Assembly (NCBI GenBank): GCA_031213475.1
Contig: JARUPZ010000017.1
Location: 3,105,920-3,169,919, forward strand
DNA from: Nereocystis luetkeana
Lineage: Eukaryota; Sar; Phaeophyceae; Laminariales; Laminariaceae
Reading direction: 5' to 3'
DNA length: 64,000 bases
The notes beneath the pieces are model-generated. The model searched no databases and was not told the origin of the DNA. It saw only the letters and a list, made by a program, of their open reading frames with translations. Positions 11,139-21,394 of this stretch are shown here, in pieces. Every line of letters begins with the position of its first letter. Position 1 is the first letter of the stretch. A program made the position numbers and the translations under genes.

Positions 11139-11257
11139 TACGGGGGACCATGGTGAATAGGACCAGATATTGCTATTATTAATATTAATAGTAAAAATAA
11201 GGGAATACATAGTTTTTTGCCTCTTCGGTAGGTCCTATTTACCATGGTCCCCCGTAA
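11139..11257. mobile_element. GGGGGACC hairpin MITE, copy 1
   Basis: About 119 bp. The left TIR TACGGGGGACCATGGTGAAT and right TIR TTTACCATGGTCCCCCGTAA are near-perfect inverted repeats around an AT-rich core. Seven copies occur in the window. The TTA/TAA ends suggest TA or TTA target duplication, as in Tc1/mariner-like MITEs; this is inference. Confidence 0.85.
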
Positions 11258-11878
11258 TAACACCAGATATCTAACTCTCCCACACAGTACTGGCACAAAT
11301 TGGTGTGCGTGGTGTTGCTGCTGCTGTTTTTGTTGCCTTGCGCACGTATATAGCACTACCTTTTTTTTGTCTGCTGGAATGTTTTTTCGCGGGGAATGTG
11401 TTTCGTGTTGTTTGTTCTCTCATAGTGGTGACAAAGAAATCACGGAACGAGAGAGCAAGTGGTACTCGTACTGTAGCAGCAGCTTGTTCCACTGTTGCAA
11501 CGGGGGCGACGGGTTCAACAGACGCACGGCACGAATCTTGAGCAAAACGTGAAAGTGTGGAGGGCTTGAGCTATATAGCAGTCTATTTTAAACCCACAAC
11601 GAATCCGCCGGAGGGCAAAAAAAGAAAAGGCATCGAAAAAAATGCACGCCATACGATAGGGGTTGCGCCTACTTTTTCCCGGGGCGCCTCAATTGGGAAG
11701 CTCAGTATTCCCACTCAAATTCCAAGTAGTTCGTACCCCCAACGGGACTGCGGACCTGAAAGTAAGTAGGCCATATCCTGACCTGGAGACAGAAAAAAAA
11801 CGTGCAACCCGTTGGGCAGTGCCATACCTGGTATGGGCTAGGCGTACAGCAGTAACGCCGAAAAATAGCGTCAAAACA

Positions 11879-11908
11879 CAAATAAATAAATAAATAAATA
11901 AATTAATT
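11879..11908. repeat. (AAAT)n microsatellite
   Basis: Six or more AAAT units, then a degenerate AATTAATTAA tail. Confidence 0.9.
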
Positions 11909-12196
11909 AATAAGCATCCCACCCAGCGGTTGTTTCCTCAGTGAAGGAACCCCCCCCCCGGCCAGTCAGGGACAAGCAGTGTAGTGAGAAGAATATACAG
12001 ACCCACACCGTATACCAGGCGGCGTCTGGTGCCAGGTATCCCTATTTGTTTTCACCGCCTGAAATGAACACATTGAACTGCACACAAAACGATTCGATAC
12101 TCTCACGAGTCGACGAGACGAGGAAAGCGCATGGCTCGAGCTGCTGCACACCACCCTATGCCTCTCGCGCGAATGTCTACATGGCGAGCGTCGGAA

Positions 12197-12440
12197 GTTG
12201 AACTGGGTCGAGGGCCGGCCCTGCTGCGCTACTGTTCTGATTGTGCAAGACACATCGAAAGCGGTAAACGAGCGCGTTGAACTGGGTCGAGGGCCAGTCT
12301 TGCTGTGCTACTGTCCTGACTGCCTGGCTAAGGTACATCGAAGGAGGTAAACGCCCGCGTTGAACTGGGTCGAGGGCCAGCCCTGCTGTGCTACTGTTTT
12401 GACTGTCAGGCTAAGGCACACCGAACGTGGTACACGCCCG
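12197..12440. repeat. Three tandem copies of an ~80-bp unit
   Basis: Each unit starts GTTGAACTGGGTCGAGGGCC, continues through TGCTGTGCTACTGT, and ends with a CACATCGAA/GGTAAACG block. Copies begin near 12198, 12278 and 12360. Confidence 0.85.
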
Positions 12441-13109
12441 CGAGGTATCATAGGTTGCACCCCTCAGGTGGTCTTGGTATAACATGGGTATGGTATGGTA
12501 CGTAGTACGGCACGGTGTGGCATGGTGTGTGGTGTGGCACGGTATGCGATGTTGTAAGTTGGTATGGTATCATAAATGATGATACGGTTTGGTGGATATA
12601 CTACATGGAAAAATCACGGTATGTTATACCGGTGGCTCGCTGCTGCTGTTGTTGCCTGTTTGATAATTACTCCGATTTACTGTAGAGCAAGAAACGACCC
12701 TGCCGAGAAACACCACAGGATATATTGCGAACCCCCATGGGGTCAAGACCTTGCAGCCGGAATCGACCTTGCACGACCGTTTGCGAGCGGCGAGCAACGA
12801 CCTGAGTAACGCCGTTGGCCAACCGCGTTGAACGAGCCATGCTTCTGGAAGGTGATCTCACTATCGATGCGATGTAGCCAAGTTTGCGAAATATTTCGCT
12901 GCTTGTACCGACTCTGGCACAAGCGATTGTCTGCAAACGATTGCCCCCCCGGTGAGACTGGGTCGCGTAGCTCAAGGCGCAGGGCTCCGTTGAACCTGAA
13001 AGTTGGCCCATACTGCTTGTATGTGTGTCCGCTATCGATTCATGCGGTATACACGTCAACGTCGGGAGCGGTTTGGGACCAGATTCTGCGTGGATTGGAG
13101 TTTCCTTGT

Positions 13110-13190
13110 GACTGCGGACAGACAGACAGACCGACATATTTGCAATTACCAAAATAGAGACTCAGTTTTACAAACTGAGAATAATCAATC
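13110..13190 (-). repeat. Dispersed repeat ending in (TGTC)n, copy B
   Basis: Reverse complement of the unit at 4285-4380: GACAGACAGACAG, then TTTGCAATTACC and GAGACTCAGTTTTACAAACT. The tetranucleotide tract is much shorter here. Confidence 0.6.
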
Positions 13191-13611
13191 AAACCGTTCC
13201 TCATATTTAGGGCCAAAGCGGTATCTTGTGCTGGTACATACAGCCTTCCCTTCGTTTGCGGACACACCCATGGTGTACGCGTGGTGCCTCAAGGGCGGTG
13301 CACAAAGTCGGACAGATTATAGATCAGGCCCCCCATTCTATGATTTACCGGTAGATCGATCAATATCATGATCTAGATCTTTCGGGGGTAGGTACACCCC
13401 TGGTATCATCTGCAACACATCTACCGAATAGAGTTCAGTAGTAACACTTGAAACAATAAACTCAAACTCCTCGGACGAATCGTGAAAGCGGGTGTCAGCG
13501 CGCCAAGCGATGCTTTTTTTGGAAGGAGGATCCCGACGAGATTCCCCCCCCCCCCCCCCCAATTCCACCATTTGTCGTTGTGAATGCTGTGCATGGTTCC
13601 ACGCACACCTG

Positions 13612-13875
13612 GACATATCATCTACAGATAGATCATGATATATATCTGTAGATCTTCTAGTTCCTCACTTGCAGCCGCGAGAGGTTGTCCAGGGTGTGCA
13701 TAGAACAGATCCATCCCAGAAAACATGTGCGACAGCAGCAGTAGATCACGCGAACTGTACGGCCTCGGTCCGGCAACATGAGCTAGATCATACACGTACA
13801 AGATCATGACTATATCTGCCTAAAATGATCTAGAACACCATGTGGGAATCGACGATCGGTCCGAGGTATGCATGC
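13612..13875. repeat. GATCTAGATC-type dispersed element, copy 3
   Basis: Holds the ACATGTGCGACAGCAG, CATGAGCTAGATCATACACG and AATGATCTAGA landmarks. A related partial copy follows at about 13930-14165, and fragments precede it at 13316-13385. Confidence 0.6.
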
Positions 13876-14769
13876 TTCGGAAAAACTCAGCTCGGAAATT
13901 AATTCCAGAGGGTGTGTAGTCCGGACCACCCGTGTGATCCGTTAGATCATGCTGGCCAGGTGGGTATTTGCACGACACGGCTGGCTCTTGCGTCCGTGCT
14001 TGCCGGCTGGGATCTGCATGATATATCCATCTACACGGCTCTTTTGCAAAATAAAACTGGTATCTCTCAATGGAAAATGTAGGATCGACATGATCTAGAT
14101 CGCGAGATGATCTACAGACCGGCGACCTGTCCGACGCGCAAAAGGATGTCATCCGTAGCGGCGACTTCTCCAACGCAATTCTCGCACCGCTCAAAACGGG
14201 GTTCGGTGTCGAGGTAGTAGGCTGACCGCGGATGCAGCAGGTTTGGCGATCAGCGGCTGAACAACAACAGGGGGGAGGGGGGGGGGTACCCCGGACTGCC
14301 TCTCTGGCATCGCAAACAATTGTACCATCATCGAGGCCGACTCGACTGACTTTTTATCTATTTCGCAAGCTCTAAACGCCGCCCAAAAAGGGCAGCGTTA
14401 CCGCCGTCCCCCCTCCGCCGTAGTTTGTCCGAAAATGAGTGAACGCCAGCGCTGCGGCTTTCGTCGCTCACTAACCCCCACCTACACTCCGCGTGCCAAT
14501 CGTTCTCTTTCCTGAGTTGCGTCCACTGTTATGGCGGTCTGGGCCCCCCAACCCTGCCGCGGCAAGCTTCACTACACACTCTCACGCCTCCTCGGGGTAT
14601 ACCAGGTGCCACTCCTATACGGAAAAGTAAGGACCGCTTGGGTACGAGTGTTAATAGTGAAAGATCCCACAAGATCCTCACGTTTCCGGGCATAATCGTA
14701 CAAGCCAGGGTTATGCTGCCAGGGCTGCACCAGAGGCACACCCGTCATAACTTCGGCTCCGCTAACATT

Positions 14770-15020
14770 GGCCGTGTTCCTCTATCATTCTTACGAAAGC
14801 ATCAACCAAAAAAGTACAATGAAATCAGTGGCGTATACATACTTTGTCTGCTTCTCGGCCGTGTTCCTCTATTGTTCTTAAGAAAGCACCCCCCAAAGCG
14901 CAATGACACCATTCGCGCATACATGTCTGATATTTCAACCGCGTCCCTCTAACGTTCTTACGAAGTCACCCCCACCCCCACAACACACGAAAACAGTCGC
15001 GTAGATACGTCTCCCCAACC
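14770..15020. repeat. Three tandem copies of an ~80-88-bp unit
   Basis: Units begin GGCCGTGTTCCTCTATCATT (about 14770), GGCCGTGTTCCTCTATTGTT (about 14858) and, more diverged, ACCGCGTCCCTCTAACGTTC (about 14938). Each continues CTTACGAA/CTTAAGAAAGCA. Confidence 0.75.
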
Positions 15021-15036
15021 GAGTCCCGCAGCACTC

Positions 15037-15520
15037 TCAGTAAGCCCGCCCTCCAGCATCCCCACCATTCCGCCTCCGATTCCACTTTCTCCCCTTCGGA
15101 AACGCCTCCTCCAACTCCAACTCTTCGCCGCCCCTGGGAGGCCACCCTCTCATCTTGCGCGGCGTTATCGAAGGTACCGCGTCGCCCCCGTCGGTGTTAT
15201 CCCCGAACGGGCGTCGATTGCGCCGCGTGTGGGCCGAGGGTACCCCGTCCCCGCGCGTCCCTCTTGCCATCTCCCGGAGGAATCGAGGCGGGGGCGTTTC
15301 GTCGTGCTCGCGTCCGTCGAAGCGGTCGCGCGGGGGCGATGACTGTAAGCGCCGGTCTTCCCCACGCGGAATGTGTTTCGCAGGGGCCTGAGGCGAAAAC
15401 AATCGCGCCGGCGACGACGGGGTTTCGATTTGTATTCTTCACGGATCGGGTCGGGCCGGGTCGGGACGTGTCCGCCTGCGGCTCCGCGGATACCCGTTAT
15501 GATCGAGGGTGTCATAGGCA
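15037..15520 (-). other. GC-rich coding-like block, unassigned
   Basis: Several overlapping minus-strand frames are open across this Arg/Pro/Gly-biased block. One ends GGEELELEEAFPKGRKWNRR. Such islands could be exons, but multi-frame openness from high GC is equally likely. A GGTCGGGTCGGG stretch next to it (15438-15470) resembles sequence near 18780 and 22360. Confidence 0.25.
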
Positions 15521-15984
15521 AATAGAGGCTGTAAATGCGACAGTACTACAAAGAGGGGGTGCACTGAAATGGATCATGATTGAGTGCAGAGCAACAACGC
15601 CGAATGCACATTTTTTTGTTTGTTTCGCTTGGCTAACTCGATGTAGTCTACGAACCCCCCCCCCGCCAACACATTCGTTATTTCACCCTCACTCAAATAG
15701 TGTATTTAGTGGACGTATGTCGTCCTCCCTCGGACGTTGGACTCTATCTGATGTCTGCTTTCCTTTGTTTTGTTCTTAAAACCTCAGCTGTGAGATCGAA
15801 AACTTCCTAAAAAAAAACACATTTGCAAGCTTGTTGTGATACTTCGATCGAACGTGCTACGGTGTGTGCACGGCGTAGGCTGAACTGATGTCTTGAATTT
15901 GTATTACACGAGGGAAGCCATAGTTTTATCTGGGACAGTTGTAGCGTAGGCTCAGCCTCCTCTTCGCTCCTTTGCCAACCGAAA

Positions 15985-16080
15985 GCAGCTGGACCCCCCC
16001 CCCCCCCTGCAGCATATCGAGTATACCCTCCCCCCCCCCGGGACTATGGTCATGCCACAACGGCCCTGCATGACATGGAC
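15985..16080 (-). repeat. Poly-C repeat family, truncated copy in retropepsin intron
   Basis: Minus orientation: a GGGGGG-bounded fragment with the CATGCAGGGCCGTTGTGGCA module. C-runs of 14 and 10 flank and interrupt it. Confidence 0.5.
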
Positions 16081-16147
16081 ACCCCCCCTCCCGCCCCCAA
16101 CCCATTCCGTCGCCAAACCCTGCGGGCGCATCGGCGTAAGCACTTAC

Positions 16148-19100
16148 CGACGGCTGAGGTGGTGTTTGTTGAGGTCGCTTGTCTCTTTCTAACCGGGTCA
16201 GAAACGCCACCTGCGGGATTCACACGGCCACCACAATATACCCATGCTTCAGATATACTATACCAATTCTTCGATGGTCATGTGTTTCACGCAAAACAAG
16301 CGGTTTATCGTTCAAGTAGGAACGGTGTCCCGACTCGAAAATGATGCGTGGTCAGCGGTCAGTGGTCAAATGATTGAGGCGAGCAACACATGAGTACGTC
16401 CACCCCGGCCCCCCCGCTTGGCGCAAGCAATGTCTGCCTGGTCGGTGAAAACCCGACATGCTCCATCGCGGCATTGCAGGGATGTGAGGGTCTATGGTCA
16501 CACGACTACGGCCATGCATGAGATTGAGTACATCTCTCCTATGGAGTACACCCCCTCCCCCCCGTCTCGAAAGGGATAGGTGGTTAATGGTCAAATGACT
16601 AAGGCAAGCATCAAATGAGTACCCCCCCCCCCCCTGGGCCCCTTTCCTCGTCCCCCCCCCCCCCCCCTGCTTCCCTCTGCCCCCTCCAATGACTACGGCC
16701 ATGCGTGGCATGTGTACACCCCTCCCCGCCTTCCCTCTCCTCCCCTCAGTGACATGACTGCACCCCCCCCGCCGCCCCAACGACAACGGCCACGAGTGGC
16801 ATGAGTACACGCCCCCCCATGTCACCTCTCTAGCGCCGCCTCCTGCGTGAAACTTCATGCGGTTCTTGGACAGGCTGATGTCGCAGCGATGCGCCCTAAG
16901 CACGTCCAGCCCGACGAGCAAGTCTATCTCGCCGTGCTCAATTACGGTGAAAGAACATCTCAGGTAGGAGTTGCCAATGCTGTACATCGCAACAGGAGAA
17001 TGGGGGGGGGGGGGGGGGAAGGAGAACGGGCACCGAGTGGGAAAATCAACGACACAGCGCGAAGCTCCATCCGTGTAAGGGCGGTGGGTAGGGGTGTGGG
17101 TGGGCTGGACTTCACGACTAGTAGTACTGTAGTCGGGAGGTGAGAAGGCAACAACTTGACTTCGTTTTTTTTCAAAACACGAGAAACAAACGTCGAGGCA
17201 CAAAACGCGCCAGTCAGATACATACAAAAACGAAAGAACAAAACAAATCCGCACGCAACTGTTAACAAGTGCTAATATATACCTAGCCAACTAACCGCTA
17301 GTCGGCGACTTATAGTCAGCCACTTAATGACTAGTCGGCGACTTGAAGGTAGCAAAATAATGGCGGTTTGTAGCCAACCAACTAATGACTAGTCGGCGAC
17401 TTTGTAGTCAGCCATCAAATGACTAGTCGGCGACGTGTAGTCAGCCAAATAATGCCTAGTCGGTGACTTGCACTGAGCCAACTAATGACGAGACAGCGAC
17501 ATGTAGCCAACCAACTAATGCCTAGTCGACGACTTGTAGTCATCCAACTAAGGCCTACCTGGTGGTCGGCGACTTGTAGTCAGCCAACTCAAAGTCCCCC
17601 AGGTCTCACCGGATGTGCGCGTCGTGGATCCGCCCCAGTATCCTCGCGAAGCCCACCCCGACAGCCCTCCCAGCGAAGCGCTTGTCGATCAGGGAGCTGA
17701 GCCCGCAGCGCTCGGCGCACGCCTTCGACATCACGGTCACCTGGCGCGGGATAGGTGCGGTCGCACGGCGGTTGCACGACACAAGGCAGTGAGGCCATCG
17801 CGAAACTTTTCGTAGGGTCACCAGGTGGCTGGACTTCCACGTCTACCGCTCTTGTCGCTATACATACAATGCCCGTTTGTATTCGTAGTAATATTTAACC
17901 AAAACGTTTCCTTGTACGTACGAGTACGTAGGGACAGAGTGGTAGTCAGCAATTGGGTGGTGCACCCAGCCAACTACCGATTGTTTCCCTCTACCGTGCC
18001 GGTTTGTATGCGCCAGCCAACAATACCGGCACCATAGCGGCAACTGGCATTATTTACTCCGCACGCTACCACACTGGTGACTCCCATATGTCCCAAGCGA
18101 TCACCTCACCGGTACCATAGCGGGGGGCCGGCAATATATGGGGACCGCTAAGTGCACCGCATCACACGCGATATAACACACCCCACTCGGATGGATTTCA
18201 ACGCTGGTCTTTTTTCTCGATCACGGGCAAAAGAGTGCAGACACCGAGCGACGCGTCTACGAAAATATCTCGACGAAGGTTGTCTAAAGCCACCATTTTC
18301 GATGTGTGAGGCACCCTTGAGGTAATTTTTGCCGAAAATCGGGTCTAATAATCCCCCCCGGCGCTTGTGTTATCTTTTGTGTCATACGGTAAATGACCTT
18401 CATCCCTTTTAGAACTGCACCCCCGTTGGAGGGAATAATTACTTGGGATCAGAGTTAACCCTATTTTGTAGTTGCAGTTAAGACGGCTAAAGTCAAGCGA
18501 GCGAAAAACGAAAAAATAAAATACATACACCCCGGCCGGCCGAGGGCGGCTCGCGGGAGGGCGCGCCTCCGGAGGGGGCCGCCAGAGAGAAAGGCGACGC
18601 CGACGGCAACTTTTACAGCGCTTTTGGCTTCCATTTACAAACACAAAAAGATTGATGAAACACCAAACAAGCCTTGATACCAACAAACAAGAATCCCAAT
18701 TAGTCGTGACCCTTAGCGTCGCTGTAACTAGCTGTAGGTTCCAAATACAAAAAGAACCAGGACGGTTTCGGGTCGGGTCAAACCCCGCGGGTCAGATCAG
18801 GTCGGGTCTGGTCTGGTCGGGTAAGGGATGACTCGACCCGACCCGACCTGACCCGTGAGATTTTGAAACCCCCCTGAACCCCTACCCGTGAAGTTTGAAA
18901 ACCTCCTGAACCGACCCGACCCGTGAGATTAAAAAACGTTCCTGATCCTACCCGCGGGTCGGGACATTACCCGTTAAGCGCCCTGAAAATAAGTGCAGTA
19001 CGTAATCGGCGGCTTAGAGTCAGCCAACTCACACAGGCCTTATCCTTTGGGGAGCCAGAAAGCGCGACCGAAAAAAACAATGTGTGCGGCCTGACCTGAT

Positions 19101-20137
19101 CAACCGACTACTAATAGGAAGGCATATTCAACTCACATAGTAGGGGAATGAGAAATGCACAAGAATGAAAGGGATGTGTTCTTTATAGGAGAGGAGATAA
19201 GGGAAATACACGAATGTGATGTAGGAGTTTGGTACACTAGATAGTGGCGAGAAAACGATCGCTATACCAGGAGACAGATGGTGGCTACAAGCGGCCGAAC
19301 AAGAAGGGGATAAGGTTAACAAACTGTATCTATGTAATATGAGGAAACAACGTAATGAGCGCCCGACGAACTGTTAGAGGTCTCTATTATTTTAATAGGA
19401 GTAGGACCGGTGCTGCGTCTCGAAAGGGGTGCGTCGTCAATCGTCAAATGACTAAGGCAAGTAACAAATGAGTACGCCCCCCCCTTCCCCCCCCCTTCCC
19501 CCCCCCGGGTCTATGGCCATGCGACTACGGCTATGCATGGCATGAGTACAACTCCCCCCCCCCCCCCCCCGCGTGCGCCTTCTTCCCCCCTTCCCCCCCA
19601 ACCCTAAGCCCCGATACTGTAGGGATGCGAGGATATATATGGTCATACGACTGCGGTCATGCATGGCAATGAGTACCCCTCCTCCCCCCTCCCCCCCCCA
19701 CCCACCCCCCTACAAGCGGTTCTTAGTAGGATGCAGCTCACCCTTCATGCGACTCGCCGGACACCTCACGGCGCTTCCCGCTTGGTGTAAGCAATGTCTA
19801 CCTGGTCGGCGAAAACCCGACATGCTCCGTCCCGGCATAGTAGGGATGCGAGGGTCTATGGTCATACGACTACGGCCATGCATGAGGTCGAGTACATCTC
19901 TCCTATCGAGTACACCCCCCCTGACTCCTGCCTCACCTGAGCACCGGTGTCGACGAACGCTTTCAGCGGGCAACCGTTGACCTCACACTCCAGGAACAGC
20001 ATCGCGTTATCCCCGCCGCCCCCGCCGCTCCCTACTCCCGCCGCTGCCCACGCCGCCTCCGCCTCGGCCGTGTCCGCCGCTACCGCCGCCGCGTCCTCCG
20101 CGGCCGCTCGCACGGCCTTAGCATCCGCCTTCGCCAA
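16148..20137 (-). CDS. DDI1: DDI1-like retropepsin (aspartyl protease), partial gene model
   Basis: Four minus-strand exons join in phase: 20137-19937, 17740-17610, 16979-16826 and 16210-16148. Exon one encodes an Ala-rich acidic helix (LAKADAKAVRAAAED), a Gly linker, then LECEVNGCPLKAFVDTGAQ with the catalytic DTG. Exon two starts VTVMSKACAERCGLSSLIDK and includes FAGRAVGVGFARILGRIHDA. Exon three reads IGNSYLRCSFTVIEHGEID, then LLVGLDVLRAHRCDISLSKN. Exon four is VAFLTRLERDKRPQQ. The order and motifs match the DDI1 retroviral-protease-like domain, a ubiquitin-linked homodimeric protease of cytosol and nucleus. Donors are GTGAGG, GTGAGA, GTGACA and GTAAGT. No ubiquitin-like or UBA domain was found, and both ends of the gene are uncertain. 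It is a host gene, not a virus relic: it is split by introns and carries DDI1-specific motifs. Confidence 0.85.
16343..16400 (+). repeat. Second poly-C family (GTCAAATGA type), truncated copy
   Basis: GGTCAGTGGTCAAATGATTG, then GCAACACATGAGTACGTCC, entering a C-rich tract. It shares only the ATGAGTAC plus C-run terminus with the main family. Confidence 0.55.
16418..16563 (+). repeat. Poly-C repeat family, truncated copy
   Basis: Starts after a CCCCCCC run at CGCTTGGCGCAAGCAATGTC and ends GAGTACACCCCCTCCCCCCC. It lies in the retropepsin intron between 16210 and 16826. Confidence 0.8.
16565..16670 (+). repeat. Second poly-C family copy plus C-tracts
   Basis: GTCTCGAAAGGGATAGGTGG, then GGTCAAATGACTAAGGCAAG, ends ATGAGTACCC and a 14-base C-run. 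Another C-run of 14 follows. Confidence 0.65.
16685..16822 (+). repeat. Two short terminal modules of the poly-C family
   Basis: GACTACGGCCATGCGTGGCA...GTACACCCC and GACAACGGCCACGAGTGGCA...GAGTACACGCCCCCCC. Only the last ~40 bp of the family is present in each. Confidence 0.6.
17285..17600. repeat. ~34-bp minisatellite beside a retropepsin splice donor
   Basis: About nine degenerate units built on ACTAATGACTAGTCGGCGAC and TTGTAGTCAGCCA. The array stops within 10 bp of the donor of the exon ending at 17610. A lone related unit appears near 19010. Confidence 0.85.
18755..18975. repeat. Degenerate GGTCGGGTC / GACCCGACCC stretch
   Basis: Alternating GGTCGGGTCGGG-like and GACCCGACCCGTGAGATT blocks, with the latter repeated about three times. 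Similar short blocks occur at about 15440-15470 and 22345-22378. It does not match the usual telomere repeats. Confidence 0.55.
19412..19490 (+). repeat. Second poly-C family, longer copy
   Basis: GTCTCGAAAGGGGTGCGTCG, then CGTCAAATGACTAAGGCAAG and AACAAATGAGTACGCCCCCC. Inside the intron of the retropepsin gene. Confidence 0.65.
19500..19710 (+). repeat. Two short terminal modules of the poly-C family with C-tracts
   Basis: CTATGGCCATGCGACTACGG...ATGAGTACAACTCCCCCC, then GGTCATACGACTGCGGTCAT...GAGTACCCCTCCTCCCCCC. Each is separated by C-rich runs up to 17 bases. Confidence 0.65.
19720..19925 (+). repeat. Poly-C repeat family, 205-bp copy
   Basis: Begins after CCACCCCCC at CTACAAGCGGTTCTTAGTAG, runs through CACCCTTCATGCGACTCGCC and GTCTGCCTGGTCGGCGAAAA, and ends ATCGAGTACACCCCCC. 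That is about a dozen bases from the retropepsin splice donor. Confidence 0.85.
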
Positions 20138-20400
20138 CTGCTCCAGTAGGACAGTCCGACGAAAAAAGTGTATTTACTATTAATACTACAGTAGGTGGAG
20201 GTCTAATATTGAAGAAAAAACGCCTGCCACGATCGGGGTACGGGTGCAGCCAGCAAGGACAACGGCCTTCGGCGACGACACTCGCCGGCTGGGGATGACG
20301 CTTTTTTGGCCAACATATGTTCTGACCGGTCGGGCTATATCCTCAGGCATCCATCCTATCCGCCTCCGCTAGCTTCTCCAGTAGGACAGTCCGACGAAAA
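20137..20400 (-). repeat. Duplicated splice-acceptor/exon-start segment
   Basis: On the minus strand CGTCGGACTGTCCTACTGGA followed by a LAKAD-type coding start occurs at about 20165-20130. It recurs at about 20398-20360, followed by GCTAGCGGAGGCGGATAGG. In one frame the first reads TVLLEQLAKAD and the second TVLLEKLAEAD, the latter soon reaching a stop. The copy boundaries coincide with the start of the first identified retropepsin exon. Confidence 0.6.
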
Positions 20401-20479
20401 ATGTCATAATTTTATTTTTTACTGTCCTACCAGGTACCTGGTGAGTAAAACCAGGTTATCACCTCTGCTATTTGGCACT

Positions 20480-20680
20480 ACCACCGCAGACGAACCGGCG
20501 GGCGCCACACTCCTGCTACGTGCAACCGACGCACCTCTAGCACCGCCTCAAGAGCGCGTGCACCCCACCAAGCTGGTGGCACACAACTCCAACTCGCATA
20601 TTTTGGAATACCGGCTCGTGTTCAAGGCCAATGTCGTAGAAGGACGCCTGCTATCTACGTACTCCTCTGAGCGCAGAATA
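20480..20680 (+). other. Coding-like open stretch, unassigned
   Basis: A frame reading ADEPAGATLLLRATDAPLAP, then PTKLVAHNSNSHILEYRLVF, is protein-like and ends at a stop near 20681. An acceptor-like CTACCACCGCAG precedes it. It may be a decayed exon or element fragment; no family is recognised. Confidence 0.2.
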
Positions 20681-20924
20681 TAAGGAGCACTTGCACACAA
20701 ACATAAAGACAAAAATATCCTTATATTTCCGACCAGTGCGGTTTACGATGAGGGGGTACACAGCACTTTTTGGCCAACATGTTTCCTGACCAATCGCGCT
20801 CCCCAACGAAGGAAGGAAATACTGAGTATCCTCCTATCGTGCTTTCATTTTTACGATTTTCGGGTGTTCATGTAATACCATGGGCATGCTCATGCCTCGT
20901 ACGGATCACAATCTATCTGTCTGA

Positions 20925-21225
20925 AGGCCATCTGCAGATCATCTGCAGATAATCTATAGTTCATCTACAGATCATCTAGATCCTAATCTAACGTTCTGGG
21001 GTGCTATGCAGTACAGTAGTATCCGCACACTCGAACAGTGCATATCTAACTAATCCCAGGAAACATGTACTCGATCATATGCAGAGTGTGTATACAAGCC
21101 TCCCACCTGGCAGCGTGAGCTAGATCATACAGATCATACAGATCATACAGATCAGGGATCTATCTATCTCTCTGTCCTGTAAGATCTAGATCGTGCAGTG
21201 GGAATGATCTAGATGGTCTGTGCCA
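20925..21225. repeat. GATCTAGATC-type dispersed element, copy 4
   Basis: Repeated ATCTGCAGATCATCTACAGA-type blocks, then CCCAGGAAACATGTACTCGA and GTGAGCTAGATCATACAGAT, ending GGAATGATCTAGATGG. Confidence 0.7.
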
Positions 21226-21394
21226 GGCATGGACATGTTCCTGGTACCACTTGGGCTGCAAGCGATACGGGACGGGGTACCACGCCTCGCTTGTACTACT
21301 GTTTGCTTCCGTACGTACGTACTGGCGCTGCGCCTGTTTCATTTTACTCTAATTTGTTTCTTCCTACTCTGCCCTCTCCTTTCGCCTCCCTTAC

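Larger units (their letters stand above)
11258..14769. other. Stretch without a supported gene
   Basis: Contains an (AAAT)n run near 11880, a threefold tandem repeat (12197-12440), the inverted (TGTC)n-repeat copy near 13110 and GATCTAGATC-type repeats. A minus-strand 161-codon frame (12667-13152) and a plus-strand 109-codon frame (12828-13157) overlap on opposite strands. Neither has a recognisable motif or convincing splice signals. Confidence 0.5.

Noticed and set aside
16352-17290. 312-codon minus frame as one exon
   Set aside because: Only 16826-16979 of it fits the retropepsin family and has splice sites on both sides. The rest is poly-C family repeat and G-runs kept open by composition.
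17285-17600. CRISPR-like array of ~34-bp units
   Set aside because: Units are contiguous and diverged with no distinct spacers, and the context is a eukaryotic intron.
18755-18975. Interstitial telomere sequence
   Set aside because: The GGTCGGGTC unit does not match TTAGGG or TTTAGGG and is irregular.
19573-19980. 135-codon plus frame with Arg/Pro repeats
   Set aside because: It translates poly-C family copies and C-tracts; similar MHGRSRM or GHTTTAMH peptides recur wherever the repeat lies in frame.
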